This document shows, piece after piece, positions 1 through 6,334 of a DNA stretch of 7,856 bases (position 1 is its first letter; every line of letters starts with the position of its first letter). The position numbers and the translations under genes are program-made. The stretch covers positions 1 to 7,856 of the forward strand of contig DOWG01000155.1 of NCBI GenBank assembly GCA_003519685.1, in the 5' to 3' direction. Under the pieces are notes generated by a model. The model saw only the letters and a list, made by a program, of their open reading frames with translations, had not been told where the DNA came from and did no database searches. The stretch is from Lachnospiraceae bacterium (GTDB lineage Bacteria > Bacillota > Clostridia > Lachnospirales > Lachnospiraceae).

Positions 1-399
1 ATAGACATCCATGACAGCTTCGGACACCAGTTAAATACGGCAGTGTCCGATGTGATTGGTGAGGTAACCAATCATAAGTATTCGGATCTTAAGGTAGATG
101 AGAAACTGAATATTAAGGTTGGGTGGAAGGGAACGTATCTCCCGTTTGAAAAGCTTAGCGCAGGTACCATCGACCAGATTTATCTGTCTCTGCGTTTGGC
201 AGTAGCCGACCTGCTCCTTGGAAAGAATACGATGCCCTTGATTTTCGATGACAGTTTTGCGCTTTATGATGAAGACCGGGTAAGAGCGGCAATACAGCAG
301 CTATCAAAGCGGCAGCAGGTAATATTATTTACCTGCCATAAAAGGGAACAAAAGATACTGGAAGAATTAAAATTACCTTATCATTATGTGGAGTTATAA
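1..399 (+). CDS. YhaN/SbcC-like AAA (ABC-type) ATPase, C-terminal fragment (5' end outside window)
   Basis: The frame is open to the left edge of the window, so only about the last 132 residues of a larger protein are present; the GTG at 43 is internal, not a start. The segment shows the C-terminal half of an ABC/SMC-type ATPase head. A signature-like motif LSAGTIDQIYLSLRLA is encoded at about 157-204. A Walker B with D-loop, MPLIFDDSFALYDEDR, is at about 232-279. A switch/H-loop, QVILFTCHKRE, is at about 316-348. This arrangement is typical of YhaN/SbcC-like proteins, which usually have a long coiled coil between the two head halves and act in DNA metabolism or repair. The N-terminal Walker A and any coiled coil are not visible here. 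The stop is 38 bp before the penicillin-binding protein gene on the same strand, so co-transcription is likely. The ATPase-head assignment is firm; the exact subfamily is inferred. Confidence 0.82.
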   Translation: MDIHDSFGHQLNTAVSDVIGEVTNHKYSDLKVDEKLNIKVGWKGTYLPFEKLSAGTIDQIYLSLRLAVADLLLGKNTMPLIFDDSFALYDEDRVRAAIQQLSKRQQVILFTCHKREQKILEELKLPYHYVEL

Positions 400-424
400 T
401 GTTAGGAACCGGGATATGACCGGC

Positions 425-429
425 GGAGG
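425..429 (+). promoter_or_regulatory. Ribosome binding site of the class A PBP gene
   Basis: GGAGG lies 8 nt before the ATG at 438. It fixes this start over later in-frame ATGs and supports translation from a message shared with the upstream ATPase gene, since the 38-bp gap shows no obvious promoter or terminator. Confidence 0.75.
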
Positions 430-437
430 TTGAAACA

Positions 438-2486
438 ATGCGGAAAGATAGTCGCAAGCAATCTTATAAAAGGGAACGAAGAAGTGTAGGACAGGCGGTC
501 CGGTTTGCTCTTCGAATCGTGTTTTTGATTTTCTTACTTATTATAGCAATCGGAATATTTTATTTTTATCATACTTATGGCAAGGATTTATTGCAGCTGC
601 AATCGCAGGCAAGGCAGCTCGTCAGTGATTCCACAGTGGAGACCTTCCGTGCCGCGCAGACCAGTCTGGTATATGATTCCGAGGGAGACCTGATCTCAAC
701 GCTAAAAACGGAAAAGGATGTATATTATATTAATTTTGAAGATATTCCGGAGGAGGCGATCGATGCCATGCTGGTGTCCGAGGACCGTAAGTTCCTTGAG
801 CATGGCGGAATTGATTATCTTGCTAATTTTCGTGCAGCAATGGCGCTGGTAAAGAATAAAGGAAAGATAACACAGGGAGCAAGCACCATAACGCAGCAGC
901 TTGCGCGGAATGTATTTCTTACCCATGAGGTGACATATGAAAGAAAAACAGAAGAGATTTTTATTGCAAGGGAATTGGAGAAGAAGTACAGTAAATTTGA
1001 TATTCTGGAGTTTTATTTTAACAATATCTATTTTGCTAATGGGCATTATGGGATACAGGCTGCAAGCTTCGGTTATTTTGGAGAGAGCATAACGGGGCTC
1101 AGCCTGTCGAAGATTGTATTTTTATGTGCCATCCCGAATAATCCAAACCGGTATAATCCGGTTACACATTTTGAAAATACCATTGCGCGGCGGGACAGAA
1201 TACTCAAACAAATGCTAGAGGATCAAATGATTGATCAACAGGAGTATGAGCAGGCGGTTGGGGAAAAGATCCAATTAAAACAGTCAAAGCTGGATAAGAA
1301 AAATTATGTGGAGACCTATGTTTACCATTCGGCGATTAAGGCTTTGATGGCAAAGCAGGGATTTGAATTTCAATATTCCTTTGCAAATGAGGAGTCAAAG
1401 CAGCGCTATGAAGAGGCTTATAATGAGCTGTATTATACAATACAACAGAGCTTGTTCCGTGCGGGATACCGTATCTATACCTCCATTGATATGAAGAAGC
1501 AGGAGCAATTACAAAAGTCCGTGGATGAGGCTTTAAAGGGATTCACGGAGGTCAATGAGGAGGGAATTTATAAGCTTCAGGGAGCTGCCGTTTGTATTGA
1601 TAATGACAATGGCCGGGTGGTGGCAGTCGTCGGCGGAAGGGAGCAGAAGGTCCAGGGATACACGCTGAACCGGGCCTATCAAAGCTATCGCCAGCCGGGC
1701 AGTGCCATAAAGCCGCTGATCGTTTATACCCCCTCCTTTGAACGGGGCTATACTCCGGACAGTATCGTGGTAGACGAGAAATTTGAAGGCGGTCCTTCCA
1801 ATGCAGGGAGATATTATGCCGGGGAAATGAAGCTTCAGAGGGCCATTGAGCTATCTAAGAATACGGTTGCATGGAAACTTTTCGAGGAATTGACACCGTC
1901 CGTGGGATTATCCTATCTTCTTCAGATGAACTTTGCAAAAATACATGCCAATGATTACTATCCGGCGGCATCCCTCGGAGGTTTTACGATAGGCGTCAGT
2001 CCGGTAGAAATGGCAGCGGCATTTTCGACCCTAGAGAACGACGGAGCTTATCGAGAACCGACCTGTATCGTAAAAATCATGGATTCGGAAGGAAATGAAG
2101 TGATTGGGGATGAGGTTCAGGAAAAGCAGGTCTATCAGAAGCGGGCTGCCCGGATCATGACAGAATCGTTAACCGGTGTTATCAAAAATGGTACGGCAAA
2201 AGGCCTGGGTCTTAAGAATACCGTAAGCGCCGGCAAGACCGGGACGACAGATGACAGAAAGGACGGCTGGTTCGTCGGATATACGCCGTACTATACAACC
2301 AGTGTCTGGGTGGGCTATGATCTTCCGAAAACCGTGAAGAATTTGTCCGGATCCTCCTATCCCGCAGCCATTTGGCACGATTTCATGAATCAGATCCATA
2401 CCCGGGGAATGAACCGGACCTTTGAATTCGATGATTGGAGGTCGGAGACAGCGAAGACTCCTCCGGACAGCCAAGCGGGCAACTAA
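438..2486 (+). CDS. Class A penicillin-binding protein (PBP1-type transglycosylase/transpeptidase)
   Basis: This 682-residue bifunctional peptidoglycan synthase polymerises lipid II glycan strands and cross-links their stem peptides outside the membrane. A basic cytoplasmic tail (residues 1-22) precedes one membrane anchor (about 23-47). The GT51 glycosyltransferase domain follows, with EDRKFLEHGG at 115-124 (catalytic Glu115), GASTITQQ at 147-154, RKTEE at 169-173 (second Glu173) and the FDILEFYFNNIYF segment at about 187-199. The C-terminal transpeptidase domain has all three penicillin-binding motifs: SAIK with nucleophile Ser422 and Lys425, SKN at 473-475, and KTGTT at 600-604. No Gly/Pro-rich or PASTA-type tail follows; the protein ends soon after the fold. 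Length and motif order are normal for Firmicutes PBP1a-like enzymes, and no key residue is missing. The name pbp1A/ponA is plausible but cannot be assigned from sequence alone. Confidence 0.96.
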   Translation: MRKDSRKQSYKRERRSVGQAVRFALRIVFLIFLLIIAIGIFYFYHTYGKDLLQLQSQARQLVSDSTVETFRAAQTSLVYDSEGDLISTLKTEKDVYYINFEDIPEEAIDAMLVSEDRKFLEHGGIDYLANFRAAMALVKNKGKITQGASTITQQLARNVFLTHEVTYERKTEEIFIARELEKKYSKFDILEFYFNNIYFANGHYGIQAASFGYFGESITGLSLSKIVFLCAIPNNPNRYNPVTHFENTIARRDRILKQMLEDQMIDQQEYEQAVGEKIQLKQSKLDKKNYVETYVYHSAIKALMAKQGFEFQYSFANEESKQRYEEAYNELYYTIQQSLFRAGYRIYTSIDMKKQEQLQKSVDEALKGFTEVNEEGIYKLQGAAVCIDNDNGRVVAVVGGREQKVQGYTLNRAYQSYRQPGSAIKPLIVYTPSFERGYTPDSIVVDEKFEGGPSNAGRYYAGEMKLQRAIELSKNTVAWKLFEELTPSVGLSYLLQMNFAKIHANDYYPAASLGGFTIGVSPVEMAAAFSTLENDGAYREPTCIVKIMDSEGNEVIGDEVQEKQVYQKRAARIMTESLTGVIKNGTAKGLGLKNTVSAGKTGTTDDRKDGWFVGYTPYYTTSVWVGYDLPKTVKNLSGSSYPAAIWHDFMNQIHTRGMNRTFEFDDWRSETAKTPPDSQAGN

Positions 2487-2518
2487 AGTGAAGTGCCTGT
2501 TAGATTGACAAATAATAG

Positions 2519-2595
2519 GAGTGCCAAAAGCCTTCCTAGCAAATTGATGAAGTGAATAGTAACTATAAATTAGCTTATGACACTCAAATTATTTA
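2519..2595. repeat. Intergenic repeat element copy 1, with 13-bp imperfect terminal inverted repeats
   Basis: GAGTGCCAAAAGC (2519-2531) and GCTTATGACACTC (2573-2585) are inverted repeats matching at 11 of 13 positions, enclosing a 41-bp interior. The interior contains GCAAATTGATGAAG (2539-2552), whose exact reverse complement appears at 7812-7825. The right end (GCTTATGACACTC, then AAATTATT) resembles the reverse complement of 7775-7794 in copy 2. The element fills the gap between the convergent PBP and PRPP-synthetase genes. It has no coding capacity. It may be a small dispersed repeat or MITE-like sequence, and the inverted ends could also help terminate the two converging transcripts, although there is no strong T-run on either side. 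Confidence 0.42.
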
Positions 2596-2607
2596 AAGGG
2601 AACTTAT

Positions 2608-3792
2608 TCACGGTCTATTCTTAATATCCTCATGATGCTTCTTCATAATTCTCTGAATTCTCTCAATAGGGTTTAGCAGAGCACTTATGCTGTTATCATG
2701 ATTCAAGGTATCGATAAGGAGGGCAATGTATTTGCTCATGTCTACATTAATATAGTAAGGTTTCTGAAGAAGCTCCGGACTTTGATAAATCAGGTTTGTG
2801 GAAAGAACCCGGTATATTAAACCACTGTTGTAAGCTTCATCGAATTTATCAAGTCCATTTGTAAATAAACCAAACGAAGCGGCAACAAAAATTCTGCCGG
2901 CTTTTCTTCTTTTTAATTCGTTTGCCACATCCAGCATACTTTCACCGGAGGAAATCATATCGTCGACAATTAGTATGTCTTTTCCTTCAAGATCGGAACC
3001 AAGAAATTCATGAGCGATGATAGGGTTACGGCCGTCAACAATTCGGGTATAATCCCTTCTCTTATAGAACATACCCATATCCAGGCCGAGCACGTTTGCA
3101 TAGTACACGGCTCTTGACATTCCGCCCTCATCCGGACTGATGATCGTCATATGATCGGCATCAATACGAATATCCGGAACGTATTTTATCATAGCCTTAA
3201 TAAATTGATACGTAGTTGTAACCGTCTCCAGGCTGCTAAGGGGAATTGCATTCTGAACTCTGGGATCGTGGGCATCAAAAGTAAGGATACTGTCCACACC
3301 CATATGAATTAATTCCTGAAGAGCCAAAGCGCAGTCAAGGGACTCCCTGGATGTGCGTCTATGCTGCCTGCTTTCATACAGAAAAGGCATGATAACCGTG
3401 ATTCTTCTTGCTTTACCGCCCACGGCAGCAATGATTCTCTTCAAATCCTGATAGTGATCGTCCGGTGACATGTGGTTTGTTTTTCCGCAAACAGTGTAGG
3501 TTAAGCTATGATTCGTTACATCTACAAGTAAGTATAGGTCGGATCCTCGAACGGACTCTTTAATCTGGCCCTTCGCTTCGCCAGTACCGAATCTTGGGCA
3601 ACATGCATTCAGCAGGTAGGAATCTCTTTGATAACCGGCAAATGCAATTGTTCCTTTGTGCTCACTTTCCCTGCTGTTACGCCATTTTACAAGATAATCA
3701 TTCACTTTCTGACCTAAGGTTTTACTGCTTTCCAGTGCAATGATGCCCAGCGTTCCCACAGGAATTGTTTCTAGGATCTTCTCATTTGGCAT
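2608..3792 (-). CDS. prs: Ribose-phosphate pyrophosphokinase (PRPP synthetase) family protein, long divergent form
   Basis: This 394-residue protein belongs to the PRPP synthetase family, which transfers pyrophosphate from ATP to ribose-5-phosphate to make PRPP for purine, pyrimidine, NAD, His and Trp synthesis. Numbering is from the ATG at 3792. ESVRGSDLYLLVDV is at about 79-92, matching the conserved VRG segment. MPFLYESRQHRR (135-146) corresponds to the PYxxYxRQDRK region. FDAHDPRVQNAIPL is at 172-185, SPDEGGMSRA at about 219-228 and KRRDYTR at 244-250. The PRPP-binding loop DILIVDDMISSGESM is at 272-286. It is about 80 residues longer than canonical enzymes (about 315), with an N-terminal extension, an insertion around residues 92-114 and a longer C-terminal tail. 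RQHRR replaces the usual RQDRK. A GTG at 3837 extends the frame, but it sits at the predicted transcription start and lacks a ribosome binding site, so the ATG at 3792 with GGAGGG is preferred. Family is firm; catalytic competence is inferred. Confidence 0.88.
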   Translation of the reverse strand: MPNEKILETIPVGTLGIIALESSKTLGQKVNDYLVKWRNSRESEHKGTIAFAGYQRDSYLLNACCPRFGTGEAKGQIKESVRGSDLYLLVDVTNHSLTYTVCGKTNHMSPDDHYQDLKRIIAAVGGKARRITVIMPFLYESRQHRRTSRESLDCALALQELIHMGVDSILTFDAHDPRVQNAIPLSSLETVTTTYQFIKAMIKYVPDIRIDADHMTIISPDEGGMSRAVYYANVLGLDMGMFYKRRDYTRIVDGRNPIIAHEFLGSDLEGKDILIVDDMISSGESMLDVANELKRRKAGRIFVAASFGLFTNGLDKFDEAYNSGLIYRVLSTNLIYQSPELLQKPYYINVDMSKYIALLIDTLNHDNSISALLNPIERIQRIMKKHHEDIKNRP

Positions 3793-3799
3793 TACATTT

Positions 3800-3805
3800 C
3801 CCTCC
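3800..3805 (-). promoter_or_regulatory. Ribosome binding site deciding the PRPP synthetase start
   Basis: GGAGGG on the minus strand lies 7 nt before the ATG at 3792. The longer GTG-initiated frame (3837) has no such site, so the protein most likely starts MPNEKILE. Confidence 0.8.
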
Positions 3806-3842
3806 ATATAGTTGATTGTTCGTTCTTCTAAAAGCACTTAAA

Positions 3843-3871
3843 GTTATACCATTATCAATATGTTTCGTCAA
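3843..3871 (-). promoter_or_regulatory. Sigma-A-type promoter of the PRPP synthetase gene
   Basis: On the minus strand a -35 TTGACG (3871-3866) is separated by exactly 17 bp from a -10 TATAAC (3848-3843), each one base from consensus. Transcription would start near 3836, giving a leader of about 44 nt before the ATG at 3792. The promoter lies in the 99-bp gap after the helicase-loader stop, so prs can be expressed independently of the upstream replication genes. I see no clear terminator in this gap, so read-through is also possible. Confidence 0.72.
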
Positions 3872-3891
3872 GAAGCTTTTCACTAATAATA

Positions 3892-4893
3892 TTATTTTAT
3901 ATTATTAATTGCTTTATGTAAGCGGATGTCTTCTCCGAAAATTCGACAAATGGCATAGCTGCTGATGATTCTTGAATATACCCGTTCACTGTAATTGGTA
4001 TTCAGATTTTCAAGTGATAGATTGGTAGAAATTATTGTTGATTTCTGCCGTAAAAGACGTTCGTTAATAATCAAGTATAACTGAGAGGAAGTAAATGCAT
4101 TATTTAATTCGGTTCCTAAATCATCAATAATAAGTAAATCACAATCCAGGATATATTCAAACTGGTTTGCAGCAAGGTGAGTATCTTCCTCATTTTTCCC
4201 AAACTTATTCTTCTCTAATATATCAAACAATCGAAAGGCAGTCAAATAGATAACGGTATTGCCCCGGTCCAAAAGCTCCTTTGCAATACAATTTGCAAGG
4301 TAGGTTTTTCCGACGCCGGTATTCCCCGTCAGCAGGAGATTGTCATGCTGATTCTTAAAATGCCGGATGTAGCTCTTGCAAACTGCCACAATCTTCTGCA
4401 TGTTAGAAAGCGGAGATAACCCGGTAGTCTCGTCAACATAATCATCGGAATAGTACTGAAAGGAGAAGTTCTTAAAATTCTCCTGTACTAAGGTTTGTTT
4501 GAGATTGGAAGTGTCATAGATTAAGTCCGCTATGGCTTGTTTAAAACAATTGCATTTTTCATTTCCGATAAATCCGGTATCCTTACATTTCTTACACCGG
4601 TAATGCAGCTCGAGATAATCGGAAGGATAACCGTTTAAGGTGAGAAGCTCTATTTGCCTGGATTTTAGCGCAGAAGTCTTTTCCTTTAATTCGGTCAGGC
4701 TGGATTCGTCACCAAAGAGCGCTCTCCTGCCGCTTTCGGCAGCCAGAGAAATCATCTCATCCTCCAGAGTCTTAATCTTAGGAACCGCAGCAAATACTTC
4801 CTCGCGCCGTTTATCCAGCGCATGCTTGTTGGCAAATTGTCGATTGTCATACTCCCGTAGAATTTGGTTATAATGATCATTTTTAATTGCCAT
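3892..4893 (-). CDS. dnaI: DnaI/DnaC-like replicative helicase loader, AAA+ ATPase
   Basis: This 333-residue cytoplasmic AAA+ protein is predicted to load the replicative DnaB/DnaC-type helicase at origins or restarted forks. The N-terminal region (1-95) is charged and helical. It is followed by a zinc-binding cluster with Cys100, Cys103, Cys114 and Cys116 (CxxC-x10-CxC), as expected for DnaI-type loaders whose N-terminal part contacts the helicase. The AAA+ domain has Walker A GNTGVGKT at 190-197, Walker B DLLIIDDLG at 252-260, sensor-1 STN at 289-291, and Arg304/Arg308 in the YSERVYSRI box that usually supplies the arginine finger. The ATG at 4893 is preceded by AGGAG 10 nt upstream, which abuts the stop codon of the dnaD-like gene. 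The two genes are 15 bp apart and surely form one operon. In Lachnospiraceae this gene is often labelled dnaC or simply ATP-binding protein; the symbol dnaI is chosen by function. Confidence 0.92.
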   Translation of the reverse strand: MAIKNDHYNQILREYDNRQFANKHALDKRREEVFAAVPKIKTLEDEMISLAAESGRRALFGDESSLTELKEKTSALKSRQIELLTLNGYPSDYLELHYRCKKCKDTGFIGNEKCNCFKQAIADLIYDTSNLKQTLVQENFKNFSFQYYSDDYVDETTGLSPLSNMQKIVAVCKSYIRHFKNQHDNLLLTGNTGVGKTYLANCIAKELLDRGNTVIYLTAFRLFDILEKNKFGKNEEDTHLAANQFEYILDCDLLIIDDLGTELNNAFTSSQLYLIINERLLRQKSTIISTNLSLENLNTNYSERVYSRIISSYAICRIFGEDIRLHKAINNIK

Positions 4894-4903
4894 AGTACAT
4901 AAT

Positions 4904-4909
4904 CTCCTT
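4904..4909 (-). promoter_or_regulatory. Ribosome binding site of the helicase-loader gene, abutting the dnaD-like stop
   Basis: AAGGAG on the minus strand touches the TAA stop of the dnaD-like gene (4911-4909) and lies 10 nt before the ATG at 4893. This points to translational coupling of the two replication proteins. Confidence 0.7.
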
Positions 4910-6039
4910 TATAATCCCTTGTTCAGAAGCTTCCGTTCCAAATCAGCATAATCCTTAGCGGAATAGGTTCTTTGAGGAAATTGATTGAACTTGTTGTTAC
5001 TTGGTTTTCCCATCGGAGTTACCTTTTGCGCGTTTTGCGCGTTGTGTGCATTGTTGCTCTTCATGAATTCTTCGTCCAGCTTTGCAATATCCGCTTGATC
5101 CTTTACCCCTTTTTTGAACCAGGTCTCAAGAATTTTGTTGGTATATTTAAAGTCCGGCTTCTGCGTTCTTAATATCGTCCGATTACAGGCTTCCGTAATG
5201 ATATCATCGGGGAACTTAAATACTTCCACCCATTTTTTTATGTATTGCCGCTCAATCTGTCCGGGTGACCGGTTCATGCCAAACGCTCTGTTCACGGCAT
5301 TAAAATGCTCATTATAGGAGGCTGCGGCTTCCTTCGCCTTTTCCTCCGTATCGATTCCTTCCTCTGCCCAGGTAAGAGCAACCGCCTCGATATAGGAAGT
5401 GTTCTTCTTTCCCTTGGAAACACAATATTCATAAAGGTACATGATGAGCTCGGCAGAAAAATGAAGCTCCTCGTAAAGGTAGAGGATGAGTTGTACATCC
5501 ATCGGTTTCAGCGGCCGGTCAAGATAGATCTCAACAATATGCATGCACCATTTAATTTCATCGTTGTCTGACATCTGAGCAATTTTCTCAGGCGGATAAC
5601 TCTGCCTTTGTACCGGTTTGGTTTCCGTATGTATACTAACCGCTATTTCATCCAGCTCAGAGTCGGAGTTCGTAAGTTCGGTATTCCTGTTGACTCTTCC
5701 GGCAAATTGACCCGGCTGTGTATCGGTGACCGCATCCATATTACGTAGATCGACCAGCGTGATCTCTGTAATTTCTTTCTTGATATTCCGTGTTAAGGAA
5801 AGCAAATGAAGCTTTTCCCAATAATTTAAGGCACGAATGATGTCTTTCTCCGTGTTGTCTAAACAATCCGCAATGGAGGAAATTGTTACTTCTGGGCAGC
5901 TTCCGGAGAAACAACGCAGCAGGTAGAGATAAACTTTTACATATGCCCCATTCGCAGCAGGCAGAAATTTGTCGATAAAGATATTTGGAATTAATGTAAA
6001 TTCAGAAATACCTTGCGCGTTTATTAATATCTTGTTCAT
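4909..6039 (-). CDS. DnaD/DnaB-like replication initiation protein with two DnaD-type modules
   Basis: This 376-residue protein belongs to the DnaD/DnaB primosome family of Firmicutes, which binds and remodels origin DNA and brings the helicase-loader complex to it. Residues about 15-98 resemble the N-terminal winged helix: a YVKVYLYLLRCFSG helix, then a recognition-helix region ISSIADCLDNTEKDIIRALNYWE. A polar linker follows (100-150). Two DnaD-type modules come next. The first (about 155-232) ends in YIEAVALTWAEEGI at 216-229. The second (about 245-315) ends in YTNKILETWFKKGV at 299-312. Both show the Y-x(3)-I/V-x(3)-W pattern. The tail has an Asn/Ala/Gln-rich stretch (about 329-337), then the usual charged C-terminal helix ending in LERKLLNKGL. 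It may combine the B. subtilis DnaD and DnaB roles. The ATG at 6039 has AGGAGGA 11 nt upstream, slightly distant. The helicase-loader gene follows 15 bp downstream. Confidence 0.88.
   Translation of the reverse strand: MNKILINAQGISEFTLIPNIFIDKFLPAANGAYVKVYLYLLRCFSGSCPEVTISSIADCLDNTEKDIIRALNYWEKLHLLSLTRNIKKEITEITLVDLRNMDAVTDTQPGQFAGRVNRNTELTNSDSELDEIAVSIHTETKPVQRQSYPPEKIAQMSDNDEIKWCMHIVEIYLDRPLKPMDVQLILYLYEELHFSAELIMYLYEYCVSKGKKNTSYIEAVALTWAEEGIDTEEKAKEAAASYNEHFNAVNRAFGMNRSPGQIERQYIKKWVEVFKFPDDIITEACNRTILRTQKPDFKYTNKILETWFKKGVKDQADIAKLDEEFMKSNNAHNAQNAQKVTPMGKPSNNKFNQFPQRTYSAKDYADLERKLLNKGL
5024..5050. repeat. Short 9-bp tandem repeat inside the dnaD-like gene
   Basis: TTTTGCGCG occurs twice head to tail (5024-5032 and 5033-5041), followed by a degenerate third unit TTGTGTGCA (5042-5050). 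On the minus strand it encodes an Asn-Ala-Gln-like run in the flexible linker before the C-terminal helix. Units of three codons can change copy number without a frameshift. Confidence 0.55.
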
Positions 6040-6050
6040 ATTTTTACCTA

Positions 6051-6057
6051 TCCTCCT
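6051..6057 (-). promoter_or_regulatory. Ribosome binding site of the dnaD-like gene, with long spacing
   Basis: AGGAGGA on the minus strand is strong but lies 11 nt before the ATG at 6039, longer than the usual 6-9 nt. No better in-frame start is nearby, so 6039 is kept. Confidence 0.6.
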
Positions 6058-6083
6058 CTAGCAGTATTTTTAAGTTCTGCAAC

Positions 6084-6112
6084 ATTATAGCATAGAAAAG
6101 GATAACTGGAAA
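6084..6112 (-). promoter_or_regulatory. Extended -10 promoter of the dnaD-dnaI operon
   Basis: On the minus strand a perfect -10 TATAAT (6089-6084) is preceded by TGC, giving the extended -10 pattern TGnTATAAT. A weak -35, TTTCCA (6112-6107, four of six consensus bases), sits 17 bp upstream. Transcription would start near 6077, leaving a leader of about 37 nt that includes the ribosome binding site. The nearest DnaA boxes begin 38 bp upstream of the -35, a position from which a bound regulator could act. Confidence 0.7.
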
Positions 6113-6149
6113 TAGCGCATTTCCGGGGCTTTCGGTCGATAAACCAAAA

Positions 6150-6176
6150 TGTGGATAACGTGGATAATGTGGATAG
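6150..6176. promoter_or_regulatory. DnaA-box sub-cluster 1: three abutting boxes in tandem
   Basis: TGTGGATAA (6150-6158), CGTGGATAA (6159-6167) and TGTGGATAG (6168-6176) lie head to tail with no spacer. Read on the minus strand they are TTATCCACA (perfect), TTATCCACG and CTATCCACA. All three point the same way, matching the transcription direction of the dnaD-like gene. Direct contact at 9-bp pitch is unusually tight for DnaA boxes. Confidence 0.85.
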
Positions 6177-6279
6177 ATCGGCCATACCCACATGTAAATA
6201 TATGTAAGATATTAAGGAGCGCTATAGAATTCATGAATATTTTGGGTGGAAAGTCTATATTTGTAGAATGAAATAGAAT

Positions 6280-6334
6280 AAAAAAATTATCCACAGTATA
6301 TTTTCACGTAAAATGTTGATAATACTGTGGATAA
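6280..6334 (-). terminator. Possible intrinsic terminator of murC built from two DnaA boxes
   Basis: The arms 6287-6299 and 6322-6334 (TTATCCACAGTAT and ATACTGTGGATAA) are a perfect 13-bp inverted repeat with a 22-nt loop. Within the loop ATTTT (6300-6304) and AAAAT (6310-6314) can pair. On the minus strand the stem is followed directly by seven T residues (6286-6280). It begins 9 nt after the murC stop. The stem is only moderately GC-rich (5 of 13 pairs) and the loop is long, so terminator strength is uncertain. Confidence 0.5.

Noticed and set aside
43..399. GTG at 43 as the start of a small 118-residue protein
   Set aside because: The frame is open to the window edge and the encoded segment is the C-terminal half of an ATPase head, so the gene begins outside the window.
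2487..2607. Strong intrinsic terminator for the PBP gene
   Set aside because: The only inverted repeat has a 41-nt interior and no T-run follows it on either strand, so it is listed as a repeat element instead.
3793..3837. GTG start at 3837 adding 15 residues to the PRPP synthetase
   Set aside because: It coincides with the predicted transcription start (about 3836) and has no ribosome binding site, whereas the ATG at 3792 has GGAGGG at 7 nt.
6184..6192. ATACCCACA as an eighth DnaA box
   Set aside because: It has two mismatches, including one in the core, so it is not counted with the others.
6229..6238. Perfect palindrome ATTCATGAAT in the AT-rich spacer
   Set aside because: A 10-bp palindrome is readily found by chance in AT-rich DNA, and no second copy or linked motif was seen.
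6085..6294. 69-codon open frame on the minus strand in the murC-dnaD gap
   Set aside because: It runs through the DnaA-box arrays and the dnaD promoter, has no recognisable domain, and its composition follows the AT-rich DNA.
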